Assembly (NCBI RefSeq): GCF_029962835.1
Contig: NC_080584.1
Location: 83,666,862-83,730,861, forward strand
Reading direction: 5' to 3'
DNA from: Magnolia sinica
Taxonomy: Eukaryota > Streptophyta > Magnoliopsida > Magnoliales > Magnoliaceae
DNA: 64,000 bases
Below, piece after piece: positions 1 through 20,400 of this stretch (position 1 is the stretch's first letter; every line of letters begins with the position of its first letter). Under the pieces are notes generated by a model. It had not been told where the DNA came from. It searched no databases and worked only from the letters and a program-made list of their open reading frames with translations. The translations under genes and the position numbers were made by a program.

Positions 1-344
1 TTTCTAGACCATTACAAAAACTATCTAAAACTTTCTAAGTTGACTCGAAACTTGAGTACTGAGTAATGGGGTAACCAGGTTCTAGGTTTGAGTCATTCTC
101 AACTCAGGATGACTCGTTAAGTCGACTCGACCATCAGTGGTAGAGGAGAGCTTCCTACATTTGCCTATGGTCTTGTTACATTGGATAGTGCAGAGGTGGG
201 GATGATCAGGGAGAAGGGCTGATGCAAGGTTGACAATATTAGTTGTTGTTGGAAGCTGTGCTGTGTTATGTGAATCACAACTATATCTTGGGATGCAGGC
301 CATGTTGACAACTTCTGTATTTTATGTCACTTATTATAGTTTTG
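1..344. other. left flank, no gene
   Basis: No gene is recognisable here. The stretch is rich in short GACTCG/CGAGTC-type words (for example near 45-130), the same vocabulary found in the tandem array to its right. It may be diverged flank of that repeat. Short open frames in this stretch have no family resemblance. Confidence 0.5.
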
Positions 345-1715
345 TTATATAATTATTTCTATTCCTAATATTTAATTTATAAATGATTAAATATGGCCAA
401 GTCGAGTTGGGTTGAGCCTCTGAGTCAACCCATATTGAACAATGAGTTGACTCAAGTTTTCGGGTTATCTGATTACTATGACAAACGGCAATAAAAATTG
501 CCAATTTTATAAGCTATGTTACTTTCTTTCCCAACAACTGTTGGATATGTGACTCCCATTGGAATTATGTGAATATTTTTCATTAATGCTATTCTATTTC
601 TAATATTTAATTTATAACTTATTAAATATTGAGTTGAGTTGGGTTGAGTCTTTCTGTCAACGTGGCTGTACTAGAGTTTTTTGGGTTCCCAAATTATGAC
701 AGATAGCAATAGAATTTGCTAATTTGATAAGCTATGTTGCTTTCTTTCCTTACAGCTGTTGGATATGTGACTCCTATTGGGATTATTTGAATATTTTTCA
801 TTAACGCTATTCTATTCCTAATATTTAATTTATAACTTATTAAATATTGAGTTGAGTTGGGTTGAGTCTTTAAGTCAACCGACTGGACATTGAGTTGACT
901 CGAGTTTTTTGGGTTCCTGAACTATGCCAAAAATTTGCTAATTTTATAAGCTATGTTGCTTTCTTTCCCTACAACTGTTGGATATGCGACTCCCATTGGG
1001 ATTATTTGATTTTTTTTCACTAATGCTATTCTATTCCTAATATTTAATTTATAACTTATTAAATATTAAATCGAGTTGGGTTGAGTCTTTGAGTTAACCC
1101 AGCTGGACGTTGAGTTGACTCGAGTATTTCATGTTCCCAAACTATGACAAGTAGCAATAGGATTTGCTAATTTTATAAGCTATGTTGCTTTCTTTCCCTA
1201 AAACTGTTGGATATGTGACTCCCATTGGGATTATTTGAATATTTTTCATTAATGTTATTCTATTCCTAATATTTAATTTATAACTTATTAAATATTGAGT
1301 CGAGTTGGGTTGAGCCTTTGAGTCAACCTGGCTGGACATTGAGTTGACTCGAGTTTTTAAGTTCCTGAACTATGACAAATAGCAATAGAATTTGCTAATT
1401 TTATAAGCTATGTTGCTTTCTTTCCCTTCAACTGTTGGATATGTGACTCCCATTAGGATTATTTGAATATTTTCATTAATGCTATTCTATTTTTAATATT
1501 TAATTTATAACTTATTAAATATTGAGTCGAGTTGGGTTGAGTCTTTGAGTCGACCCGGCTGGATATTGAGTTGACTCAAGTTTTTCAGTTCCAGACTATG
1601 ACAAATAGCAATAGAATTTGCTAATTTTATAAGCTATGTTGCTTTCTTTGCCTACAACTGTTGGATATGTGACTCACATTAGGATTGTTTGAATATTTTT
1701 CATTAATGCTATGCA
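345..1715. repeat. tandem repeat array, unit about 226 bp, about 6 copies
   Basis: The word AAGCTATGTT recurs at 511, 729, 948, 1177, 1405 and 1631, giving spacings of 218, 219, 229, 228 and 226 bp. Each unit also repeats a TTGGATATGTGACTCCCATT block, a TATTTAATTTATAACTTATT block and a GAGTTGGGTTGAGTC block. The first unit is partial (from about 345). Copies differ by scattered substitutions and small indels, so the array is not recent. It is AT-rich and shows no coding potential. A related single copy lies in intron 8 of the gene downstream, at about 9495-9830. Confidence 0.9.
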
Positions 1716-1910
1716 TGTATACCATTCAAACTGTGGAATTTTTAAGTGCTACCCTACAAGGAGTAGGATTTCTTTTGACCATGATTTCAACAACCAACAC
1801 CTAAAATGGAGTCTCCACTAACACTTCCCAGCAAGAAAAGCTCCTAACCTGACCAAAATCCACGTCAGAAACCACATACCTGACATCCAATAAAAAAAGA
1901 ATGCTAGCCT

Positions 1911-2252
1911 TGTAGTCCAAGGACTACTGAAGTGAATTTGTAGTCTGCTAGTTGCGTGATGTGCATCGATGATCGGACCGTTCAAGAGGCAATCCCATCA
2001 TCATCAAGCCATTGGAAACATATGAGATTCAGAAACAATCTATCCCTTCAATCTATGGATAGATAAAATGACCAAATGGTCGACAATTTACATTCAAGCC
2101 CATTTTTGGATCACCTTTACATAAAAAGAAATCCGTTCGACCATGGCCTATCCAAGGTAGGCCCTAGCTCCTGAAGTGGTTCTTACACTGATACACATGG
2201 CCCAGTCCAGTCTACTTGAACTTCACTTCAGTAGTCTGCAGCAGACTACTTT
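1911..2252. mobile_element. MITE with inverted ends
   Basis: The left end contains GGACTACTGAAGTGAA (from 1921). The right end contains its reverse complement core TTCACTTCAGTAGTC (2222-2236), and a second matching block GTAGTC/GACTAC lies outside it. The roughly 340-bp interior has no coding frame. Length, terminal inverted repeats and lack of an ORF fit a non-autonomous DNA transposon. I did not find a clear target duplication, so the exact ends are approximate. Confidence 0.6.
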
Positions 2253-2387
2253 CCTTCTACCCTAAAAAGGAAATAGAAGTTCCTAGGTAGGCAGGTCCAT
2301 ATACACTTGCTATTTTAATACAATCTTTGACCACCATCCACCTTTGTCATGGTTGGAGAATACCACCTTTGACAGATACACATCCAA

Positions 2388-2765
2388 GAGAAATGCTCAC
2401 ATCCAACCGGTTATACCAGTAAGCTGGCGTCTCCCCAGCGAATAACTTTCAACATGCAATCTTCGTGTGACATCCAACCCCATCCAACAGGTTGGCCCCA
2501 CCATAAGGACCGCCTTCTGTAAAATCAGGTTCATCCACTCACCAGGCGGACCACACTTGTATTTTCTTATTTATCAGCGGCAATGGCCCACCCAATGAGC
2601 GGACGGCACTGAATTTTGTATAAGGCGATCCTCATGGTGGGGCCAACATATTGGACAGGGTAGATGTCACAAGAACATGATAGACTGTAAGTTATCTACT
2701 GGGTGGGTGGTTACTTATCGACCCACCCACCCATAGGGATGTGAGCATTTCTCCATGTATAAATA
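2388..2765. mobile_element. MITE copy 1, overlaps SCPL promoter
   Basis: The element is bounded by inverted ends GAGAAATGCTCACATCC (from about 2389) and GGATGTGAGCATTTCTC (ending about 2753). The interior has a second palindromic layer around GGCCCCACCATAAGGAC and its mirror GATCCTCATGGTGGGGCC. A second copy of the same family fills intron 7 of the gene downstream (8934-9293). In both copies the right end runs directly into a CTCCATRTATAAAT stretch, which means the TATA-like sequence belongs to the element or its conserved edge. Confidence 0.75.
2758..2765 (+). promoter_or_regulatory. probable TATA box of the SCPL gene
   Basis: TATAAATA lies 78 bp upstream of the ATG at 2836, leaving room for a transcription start near 2790 and a 5' UTR of about 45 nt. 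It sits at the right edge of the MITE at 2388-2765, and the other copy of that MITE ends the same way. Its use as a promoter is inferred from spacing only. Confidence 0.5.
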
Positions 2766-2835
2766 TGTTGCTCTAAGGTGTGGTTTTCTTGTGTGAGCTG
2801 TTTGAAGACAAGATTGTTTGTTGTTCTTTATACAA

Positions 2836-11070
<8,235 letters not shown>

Positions 11071-11224
11071 ATCGACGGCTCCTATGGCTTCTCTCCATCT
11101 CCACTTGATTTTTGTCCAAACCAGTTCGCGGATGTAATTCTCTATACGTTAGGCATAGTTATAAAAGAGATACCGTGTTGCTAAGGTGTTAAGGTAGAGC
11201 TTTTTTAACCGCACACGTGTCTGC

Positions 11225-11230
11225 AATAAA
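11225..11230 (+). terminator. candidate poly(A) signal of SCPL
   Basis: AATAAA lies 155 bp downstream of the TGA at 11068-11070, a normal 3' UTR distance in plants. No other canonical hexamer is closer. Confidence 0.5.
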
Positions 11231-11250
11231 GCTCATTTACACACCACACA

Positions 11251-13007
11251 TGCGCCAGCATGGCTCCTGCGAGATCCATCCGTCCATCCATATGAGACTG
11301 GTACCACCTTCTACATGTTTTCCCAAAAATAAATGGTCCATTCAGCATGTGGGCCACGATATTAATTAAGAACATGGGATGGGTTTAGAAAGCTTCAGCC
11401 AAGTAATTGATTGTTAGGCTAGGGCATCACTACATCCTTTCCAGTGGACGGATTGGATCTCAGATGTACTGTGCCATGCTGCCACACGTGTGGCATGTAC
11501 ACGATCTTTATGGCACAAGTCAGTGCACTTCTCAACGCCCATCCAAGGATGTGAAAGAAAAATTCTATCTCCACCTTATATATCCATATATACGGAATAA
11601 GAATGAAAATGAATCTTCTTATCATGTCATTTGAACCCCAAAGTGAACAGCCATATTGCACTCTAAAACATGAGAAAAACTCTATAGTAGTGTTGTAAAA
11701 GAAAGACGTGTCATGATTATAAATTACTTTACATATCTCTTAATGACATTTGTATTTGACTACTAATTCCCGTATTTGGATTATAAATAGTAAAATATTA
11801 ATAATGATGATATTACTTTAATGTCAAATCATTACTAAAATACATTGTTAATTACAAAGAAGCCTGCTTGGTGCTCTAATATTGCTCACAAGTCTCATGA
11901 CCTTCGCGCCAAAACAAGGCCTTCTATTAAAGCACAACTTGCCTTTTAAGACCCTTGTGCCTATAGGTCTAAGGATCTAATACAACCTCTGTGGGGGGTC
12001 ATCTCGTTCTCCCCCTCCTCTCAACCTCAGGTGGCCGATGGCCAATTCCTTAACTACTTGAACAAGTGAAAGCAAGAGTGCTACCCCTCAGGCACCGGCT
12101 ATAAATGTTCCAACCCTTTCAAGGAAAACTCGGCTGCTCTAGTGCACCTCACCCAATGAGGGCCCAAGTCGCCCAAAGATAGGTGAGAGTTAACCTCGGT
12201 GTTACTTCTCCTCCCATCGAACAACAACTCGTAGTCTTGAATTGTAATGACCCATGGTTTTGTAAGCCTTTTTCATTCTTTTCTTATATTAACTTCACTG
12301 TGAGTTTAAGGAGATTTAGTTACATGAAGTGTTTTCTGTATGATATGAATTGCACGAGTGAAACGGTTTGTACTAAGCCAACTTTCATGCAAGAGTTTAG
12401 AACGTCCTTACGGCGATCTGATGATTTCACAATTCGTCATATTCCTCGAGCATCAAATGATTAAAGAGTCCTCTTTCTCCCACATGAGGGGGAATGAAAG
12501 TAATTCCATAAAAAATAATCACATATTGTATTCTCCAATACATAAGCTCTTTTATCAACAACCAAAGCTTAAACCCTAAACAAACTATTAAACCATATTA
12601 ATTAAAATTGTTCATTTAACATAACAACTTCTAATCTTAAATATTTATTTTAACATAATATTAAAAATGAAAAAAAAATAAATTATTTCCAATATTCTCC
12701 GGAAGTCTGCCATAACTTGCTCACATGATATCAAAATTTCATGAGCTTATGCTCCCATGTAGTCTAGAGGTGGGCCATCTTCAAACTCAGGATGTACGGT
12801 TAGATATAAGACATAACAATCGTAGATATGAATGGCTAATATGATTCCAGGAGGTAAGTAATGAAATGTACCCTTGGTACATGTACATCGTGTACCTTCG
12901 CATAGCCATTGGAATGTCAGTTTGAAGATCCTAACCGTTTATTTGTATGCCATGAAATTGAAAGTTTAAGATTTTTCTGTGAGGGGGAGATTTATCTGTG
13001 AGTATTA
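11251..13007. other. intergenic, no gene recognised
   Basis: The sequence is AT-rich, with several short open frames that resemble nothing I know and no splice-compatible coding segments. A few GTGGGCC words appear near 11340 and 12770, suggesting degraded MITE remnants. Confidence 0.5.
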
Positions 13008-13537
13008 GGAAACGGATTGGCTACTCCCCCTGCCACCAGCCAATGGCTGGTGTTCGGTGCCCTGTGGGCCCCACCATGATGTATGTGTTTCATCCATGTT
13101 GTCCATCTATTTTTTCACATCATTTTATTGCATGAGACCAAAAATAAGATATATCACATTCTCAAGTGGACCACATTACATGAAAGAGTGTTGAATGAGC
13201 GTGGACCATTAAAAACCTTTTCAGGGCCATAAAAGTTTTGGATCAAGCTGATGATCTTTGTTTTTTCCCTTCATCTGGGCCTGTATGAACTAATCAACAG
13301 ATTGGATATCATATAAGCAGTACAGTGGGCCTTAGGAGGATTTTAATGGTGGATATCCAATCACTATTGTTTTCCTATGGTGTGGTCCACCTGAGATTTA
13401 TTTCCCTCTCGTTTTTGGGAACAATTTGTAAAAATGGATGTACGGAATGGATGAAACACATACATCATGGTGGGGCCCGCAGAGTACCGACCACCAGCCA
13501 CCGGGCTGGTGGCAGGGGGAGTAGCCAATCCCCGTGC
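13008..13537. mobile_element. Mutator-type MITE with perfect 9-bp target duplication
   Basis: The inverted ends match perfectly over 24 bp (13014-13037 with 13508-13531), with core GGCTACTCCCCCTGCCACC on the left. The element is flanked by identical 9-bp direct repeats TGAGTATTA (12999-13007 and 13538-13546). A 9-bp target duplication is the hallmark of Mutator superfamily elements. The inside is a long imperfect palindrome carrying GGGCCCCACCATGATGTATG and its mirror. No transposase is encoded, so the element is non-autonomous. A related, partly decayed copy lies at 30540-31041. Confidence 0.88.
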
Positions 13538-14056
13538 TGAGTATTACATCCATGGTCTGACACAATTGAGAAGTTTTCTGATCCGGAAGTGGATGGATTA
13601 CCTGTGCCCCCTGTTGTCCGAATCTGCGTGCGGTCCAAAGAGATGGTGGCGACAAATCGACTCCGTCCATCAGTTTTGCAAGACGATAATAGAACATGAA
13701 TTTAAATATCAGCAAGATACAAGGTTCCGGTGGGCCATACCACATGAGATAGTGGGAATGGAAACATCCCCTGTCCAAACCTTCCTGGAGCTAACCATAA
13801 TGTTTATATTCCATCCAAACCGTTCATAAGTTTATTACCACTCAGATAAATTGTAGGAATAAAAATAATCTGGTAAAAAAAACTTCTGTAACCCCACAAG
13901 GTTTCCAATGGTGATCGTTCAGTCCCTGCTGTTGCGTGGGGTATGGCCAACATGAGTTTTGGATCTGCCTCATTTTTGAACTCCTGTCCTATTTGTGGTG
14001 TTTCAAAACTGATGGACGGAGTGGATTTGGGCCCCACACAGATTCCCACGATAGGG

Positions 14057-14639
14057 GGAAGCGGATTGGCGCGAAGACGAGCATTACAGTGGGGTGTACT
14101 AACAAGCCGACAAAAAAAAAGCTCCATGTTCAAAGGAGATCGAAGTTACATGGGACCCGCAGTGATGTATTTATTATATCTCCACCGTTCATCTAGTTTT
14201 AGAGATCTTAGAGCATTTCCCAAAACATGAATCATATCCAAAGATTATCCAGACCACACCATAAATAGCAGCAGAGATAATGATTTTGGCCGTTGAAAAA
14301 TTTGTAGGGCCTGCCGTAACCTTAATTTTACATCCTTCGTAAGGTCAAAAAGACCTTAATAAAGAGGAAAAACAAATATCATATTAATCCAAAACTATTG
14401 TGACCCGAAAAAGGGTTTCAATGATAGATGTTCATTCCTCACTGTTTTTTGCAGTGTGGTTCACTTGATGGTTAGATCTGTCTTGTTTTTCATCTCAATC
14501 CTTAAGACCGGCTCGCCAAATGGATGGACAGTTTGGATATAACATATACATCATGATCAGACCCACAAAATTTACTGACATCAATACAACAGCCATATAG
14601 CAGTTGTGAGGTACACCCGTCACCAGCCAATCCGCTTCC
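14057..14639. mobile_element. nested MITE, Mutator-type
   Basis: The ends GGAAGCGGATTGG and CCAATCCGCTTCC are perfect inverted repeats. The flanking 9-mers are ACGATAGGG (14048-14056) and ACGGTAGGG (14640-14648), identical at eight of nine bases. It sits in the right inverted repeat of the older element at 13590-15272. Confidence 0.82.
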
Positions 14640-14657
14640 ACGGTAGGGGGAACAGAG

Positions 14658-15254
14658 GGAAGCAGATTGGTACCCCACACCAACGATGTAGCTAACGTGG
14701 GTACGCCTCGTACGAAGACGAGCGCTGACGCTCCTCCAGCTCCAAGTTTTACACTTGAACCAACGGTTCGAAGGAGATCAAAATTACATGCCCCCCAAAA
14801 TGATGTATGTATTATATCCATACCATTCATCCAAATGTTTTGATCATTTTAGAGCATGAGACAAAAAATGAATCATATACAAATCTCAACTGGACCACAC
14901 CACAAATAGCAGCGAGGATAATGGTTTTCACCGTTAAAACATTTGTATGGCCCACCATAACGTTTATTTTCCATCCAATCTGTTCATAAGGTAAGAAAGA
15001 CCTGGATTACGAGTTAAAAAAAATTATATTGATCTAAAACTTCTATGACCACATAAGGGTTTCAATGGTAGATGTTTAATATCCCACTTCTTTTTACAGT
15101 GTGGTCATTTGATATTTAGATCTGTCTTATTTTTCAGCTCAAGCCTTACGATGCAGAATGTATGGACGGTTTGAATATAATGCATAGTTCATGATGGGAC
15201 CCTCAACACACCAGCTACATCGCAGGTATGTGGTACACCGGCCAATCCGCTTCC
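14658..15254. mobile_element. nested MITE, Mutator-type, youngest layer
   Basis: The ends GGAAGCAGATTGG and CCAATCCGCTTCC flank an imperfect palindromic body. The target duplication GGAACAGAG (14649-14657 and 15255-15263) is perfect over 9 bp. Its left duplication begins at the base right after the right duplication of the neighbouring element, so the two inserted at touching target sites. Confidence 0.87.
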
Positions 15255-15272
15255 GGAACAGAGGTATCCATG

Positions 15273-15797
15273 TGGAGGCGGATTTCCTGGGAAAGGCTAT
15301 CCCAAGGAAGTTCCTGTGCTGGAAACCTAGGTGGGGCCCCACCGTGATGTTTGTGAGAAATCCATTCCGTCCATCCGTTTTTTGATATCATTTTAAGACT
15401 TTAAACCAAAATCGATCAGGACCCAACACTCAAGTGGGCCTCACTAAAGGAAAAAGTGGGTAGGAAAATTTCTACTGTTGAAACCTCCTTGAGGTCGACA
15501 GTAATGTTTACATGCCATCCATACCGTTCATAACATCATCCCTATTGGGATGAATTGAAAACAAAAATATTAACCTAATTCAAAACTTATGTGGCCCACG
15601 AATATTTCAACTGTAGACATTCAATCTCCACGTTTTCAGCCCATCTAAATATTGGATACAGCTCATTTTTTGACTCACTAAAATGAGCTCACAAAACGTA
15701 TGGCCAGGGTGGATTTCTCACAAACATCACGGTGGATCCCATCCAGGTTCGCAGGAACTTCCTGGTAAAGGCTTTCACACAAAATCCACCTCCATGC
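15273..15797. mobile_element. MITE (GGAGGCGGATTTCC family), copy 1
   Basis: The left end GGAGGCGGATTTCC plus AAAGGCT mirrors the right end AAAGGCTTTCACACAAAATCC ACCTCC (to 15797). Internal mirror blocks are ACATCACGGTGG and CCACCGTGATGT. The target duplication is not clear. A second copy follows without a gap. Confidence 0.7.
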
Positions 15798-16314
15798 CAG
15801 TGGACGCGGGTTTCCTACGGGAGCCTTCGCTGAAAACTTAGGTGTGGCATACAGTGATGTTTTTGAGAAATCTATTCTGTCCATCCATTTTTTGAGATCA
15901 GTTTAGAAATTTAGGAATTGAGATAAAAAATGAGAAGGATCAAATACTCAAGTGGGCCTCACTAAAGGAAAAGGTGGGTAGGAAAATTCTTATGGTTGAA
16001 ACATGCTCAACAATGATGTTGACAAGCCATCCACACCTTTCACAACATCATTCCTAATGAGATGAACTGAAAACACAGATGTTATCCTGATTCAAAACTT
16101 CTGTGGCCCACAAATATTTCAATCGTGGATGTTCAATCTTCACGTTTTTGGCCCACTTGAGTATTCAATCCAGCTAATTTTTTGGCCATAAACTAAAATG
16201 ATCTCAAAAAACGGATGAACCGAGTGGATTTGTAACAAACATCACGGTGGGCCCCACTTAGGTTTCCCGCGCAACTTCATGTGAAAGGCTTCCACGGGAA
16301 ATCCGCCTCCCATA
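15798..16314. mobile_element. MITE (GGAGGCGGATTTCC family), copy 2
   Basis: This is a tandem neighbour of the preceding element, with the same body order. Its right end AAAGGCTTCC, ACGGGAAATCCGCCTCC mirrors the left end of copy 1, and its own left end is diverged (GGACGCGGGTTTCC). The CAAACATCACGGTGGGCCCC core is present at about 16235-16255. Confidence 0.68.
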
Positions 16315-16433
16315 ATTTTGAATTGAGGATACGTGATGGTGCAGAAAAATGGATCCAAGGCGCGTTATGCATGTTGAGAAAATCTTCTTTGTCAACGTTA
16401 TCAATGGCATAACTTAATGTCCGAATGATGGGT

Positions 16434-16436
<3 letters not shown>

Positions 16437-16502
<66 letters not shown>

Positions 16503-16524
16503 TCCAAATTAAAAAAAAAAACAA

Positions 16525-16590
<66 letters not shown>
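16437..16590. repeat. compound (AT)n microsatellite with (AC)n end
   Basis: Two long AT runs (16437-16500 and about 16527-16579) flank an A-rich spacer and end in (AC)n. Apparent ORFs here are artefacts of the dinucleotide repeat. Confidence 0.95.
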
Positions 16591-16591
<1 letters not shown>

Positions 16592-16599
16592 CAACATGT

Positions 16600-17447
16600 G
16601 ATTTTTATTTTGAGAATGACAGCAATCATTACTTCATCTTTTCCTTGACTAGGTCCTCACTGAGTTGAGTGGACCTCTTTAGTTCCGTGTCAACCATATG
16701 GTCTTAAATAATAATAAAAATGATTATTTTATGGTCTTCCTAAATGCACTTTCTTTGAGCTTGAATCATTGAAACCGGTTTGAGTCAGCCAGACTTTAAA
16801 TTGACTCGGATAAACCAGGGTCTGCCTAGTTTAATTCAATTGATCACTGACCAGACTCATGTTTAGTTAGAAAATTGCTAGTCATGTAAACGAGACGAGT
16901 GCATTTTTGTACTCGTCATCATAAACATAAACATTATGATGCAGGCTACATCTAGGTCTTAACCATCTTCACCATCAATCTTCAAGTGGTCCCTATTTCA
17001 ATTATTAGAATCTTAGACTATCAATGTATTTGATCCATGGGGATATCTTGAGCACTTGTTTATGGGCTGCATGGCACGGTGTCCATTTAAAATTACTTAG
17101 TCTAGTTGTGTTTTAGGGCTCCTTTGTTTGCTCAGTTTATCTGGTAAAGGAAATGTGTTATTAATATAATTTATCATTGTTAAACCAAATATAGGAATTG
17201 TCATTCAAATCCATATGTATTTAGGATACACGTAAATAAATTTATAACATTGTAATTTTTCATGAAATTATTGTGAAAATGTTAAATCTAAATAGTGACA
17301 TCAATGTATTTAATAATTATTTGACATTAATATAAAAATACTATCATTATAATTTTATCTTTGATAAACCACATATAGGAATTGGCAGTCTAATGCATCG
17401 GGAGACAAGTAATTTTTAACCACTACACATTTTCTTTACATTGTCGT
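16600..17447. other. intergenic, no gene recognised
   Basis: The sequence is AT-rich without coding signals. A short stretch at about 16660-16870 has GACTC/GAGTC-rich words like those of the left-hand array. The retroelement to the right begins at 17448. Confidence 0.45.
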
Positions 17448-20400
17448 TGTTGATGTTGAAATCTGGTCAATCCCACTTCGCTTCTTGCGAGCCTTTTAGA
17501 TACTTATACAGGAACAATGAATAATAAGACATTAGGAGAGCCGGTCGTGGTCAGGGACCCTTTGATGCCTAAGTTAGGCAATATGCGCAGTACAAAAGAT
17601 GGGGTAATTGTGCATACTTTTTCCTCATGGCAGGGAGTGTAAGCTTTCTGGGTTATTTACGTATCCAGGTGGATTTGTTAGATACTCTGGAGGGACCTGT
17701 ATTGTAGTGTGAATCTACTTTCAGATTTTTCTCGGATTACGCCTCAATTGGTGTAATCCTCGACTGAGATCTCGCTAGACAATCCCACCCATATACGGTG
17801 CGGGATTCTCTTTGGATGTTTTTATTTTGAGGTTGAGGTCGGTATCCGAGGCCAAGTTTAGTACCCAAGGTCAAGGTTAGTATCTGAAGTCGGGGTCAAT
17901 ACCTGAAGTTGAGGTCGATACCTGAGGTCGGGTTGGGTACCTGAGGTTTGGTTATGTAACGCCCTGAAATTCGGGGGTCGAGCATAACTCAGCTCCCGAG
18001 TTCCAAAACATCACTTATGCAACATAATTAATGAATGATGTATGTTGACTGTATTAGCACATAAACATGGGATAGATTAAGCCAAAACGCAGATATGATT
18101 CAGGGGTAAGTGAATAAAGCAAGCGGAAGACTTATAGTAAAATATGTGTACAAGTGTAAGTCCCTGAATTACATATACAACCAGATCGTGTAAAAGTGTT
18201 ATTTATCAAAATTATAAGTACAAGTTACATCATTTCAGTTCCCAAAATAATCATCCCATAGATCCCGCGTCAGGCCGAGGCTCGCTAGAACCCGTCTCAA
18301 AACGCATATAGGAGAAGGCGGCCTCGTCGTCATCCGGCTCCCGCTCGCCTCAAACGTCGCATCCACATCGCAACATCAGGGCCTAACAGAGTCCGGTGGG
18401 TGTGTAACACCGCCCCGAAACGTGGGAGTGAGTGATCAACTCGGTGGAACAATAAGGCACCTTTGGTTAACATGCTATCAATTCAATCAAGCAGGAATGA
18501 TAAAGCAGGACAATTAAATAAATCCTAAGTACTCTTATTAATGCAAGTATGAATGCGGTATGATGCGTGCCCTCACGCGTACACCCTCGCGTCTTCCTCT
18601 TACGTTACGCATGACATCGCCTCAAAGTGCGCCACATCTACAAAGCACATGCAAATGCGGTGCATGGATATGATTACCAAGTTGTTATTAGTCCAATTCA
18701 TACAGAAGGATTGGGAAGCTAAGATACCTCTCATATCACCATCCAACAGTGATCCATACTAGGGTCGTCATTCCTAGACATCTCATACGATCATATAGTT
18801 GAGGTCGTAGCAAAGGGCTCGTCACTAATCAATGCACGCCTTTCATGCCCTTACTACCACAGATCGGCTCGTCACCTCCTTGCGGTATCCAGGTATGCTC
18901 GAGGCCACTACAAAGGGCTCGTCACCAATCAATGTAGGCCGACAGCACGAATATAGTGTCCCATACCACCATAATCGGCTCACGAGTTTAGTTGCTCACC
19001 GGTCACTACGGGGAGGCTCGTCACCAGCGTAGGCCGACAGCTCGACCACGGTGTCCTATACCACCATGCCCGGCTCATGAGTCTTAGCGGATCGTACCAT
19101 GGTTATTAGGATTTCACTGGTAAGTTCGGTACCCTAGATTCAAGCAAGAGCGCCATACATGGTTAACATACCTGGACAATCGGGTTAGTTGACGAACTCG
19201 ACTAGCACGAGCGCACGTTGAATTGAACGACATAGAGTGCGCAAACACTCCGCGTGGCCAAACCACGGCCGCCAACTCTAATACGACTCGGGTTCGTCTA
19301 ATGCGTCTCACGTGGCGAAAGCAATCTCAACCACGACCAAAGGGTCAATTACCGATTTCCTGGACTAAGGCATAGTCCCAAACATCCTACACTACGACAG
19401 ATATTCATATGGAATGTAAAACAGTAATGGAACAACCACTCAAATCATGGTGCATACACATCTGAAGAATATCAACTTAACATAAATGTAAGCATAGGAA
19501 TGCTTGAATTTAAATAACTTGGAATGTAAATGCATAAGGGAAATCATGCGCATCCATAGGAGTATTGAGAATCACTTCTCAATGCCTGCATTTAGTGTAC
19601 TCATTTACACGTAGATCATTCATGCATTTCTACAAACACTTAGCATTCATGGAACAACATACATGACGCATGTTGAAATACGTGCACTTAGACAATTCCT
19701 TCTTCCAAGGAGTTGTCATACATGCATCTAGCATACATACATGACCAAAAATCATGGCAAACATAAGTGCGTATTTTATACGTATACGGTACTTTATAAA
19801 TACATTTAGAATACACAAATCTCAATATAACACATGCATATCAGGAAAGCAATGTAAACATAACATTTGACATGTGAAATCTCATCCATAACAAGAATAA
19901 ATCACTAACTGGGATTGAAAGCCTTGAAAACCATAACCTATACACTTAAATTACGAAACTTAAGCGAAGAAAGAACAGCAGAACTGATTTATTCGAGTTG
20001 TATTAGTCAACGGCGCAAGAATACCCTAAAATAAGGATAGAAATGAGATACAACAACACCAAGTCTAATCTAAGCTCTAACACAAATTAGGTTTAGGTTA
20101 ACTTACCCCAAAAGAACTCAGAATCGTCAGAGGAACGATTCAAAGTGAAGATTCAAAGGTGAAGAAGAACAAGGAAGAATCAAGGTGATTCACCAACCAA
20201 TCTCTCTCACTACCTCTCTCTTTTCCACTCTCTTTCCAAGCTAGGGTTAGAGAAAATTCGTATGGAAATGAGAGCTAGGGTTTAAGGACTATATATATGC
20301 CTTAAAATGATGTAAATAACACCATGGTCAATGTATACTTATGTTATATGCAAAGTTCGCATTTCTCGTTCCAACGAAGCACTTCCGGTGGGCCTATAAC

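Larger units (their letters stand above)
13590..15272. mobile_element. host MITE interrupted by two younger MITEs
   Basis: The left end holds ACCTGTGCCCCCTGTTGTCC and AATCTGCGTGCGGTCC (13599-13636). The matching right end is split: ACACAGATTCCCACGATAGGG (from about 14036) continues as GGAACAGAGGTATCCATG only after 15255. Removing the elements at 14057-14639 and 14658-15254, each with one 9-bp duplication, makes the right end a continuous mirror of the left. The outer limits are approximate. Confidence 0.7.

Noticed and set aside
16277-16597. open frame with long Tyr-Ile runs
   Set aside because: It is a translation of the (AT)n microsatellite.
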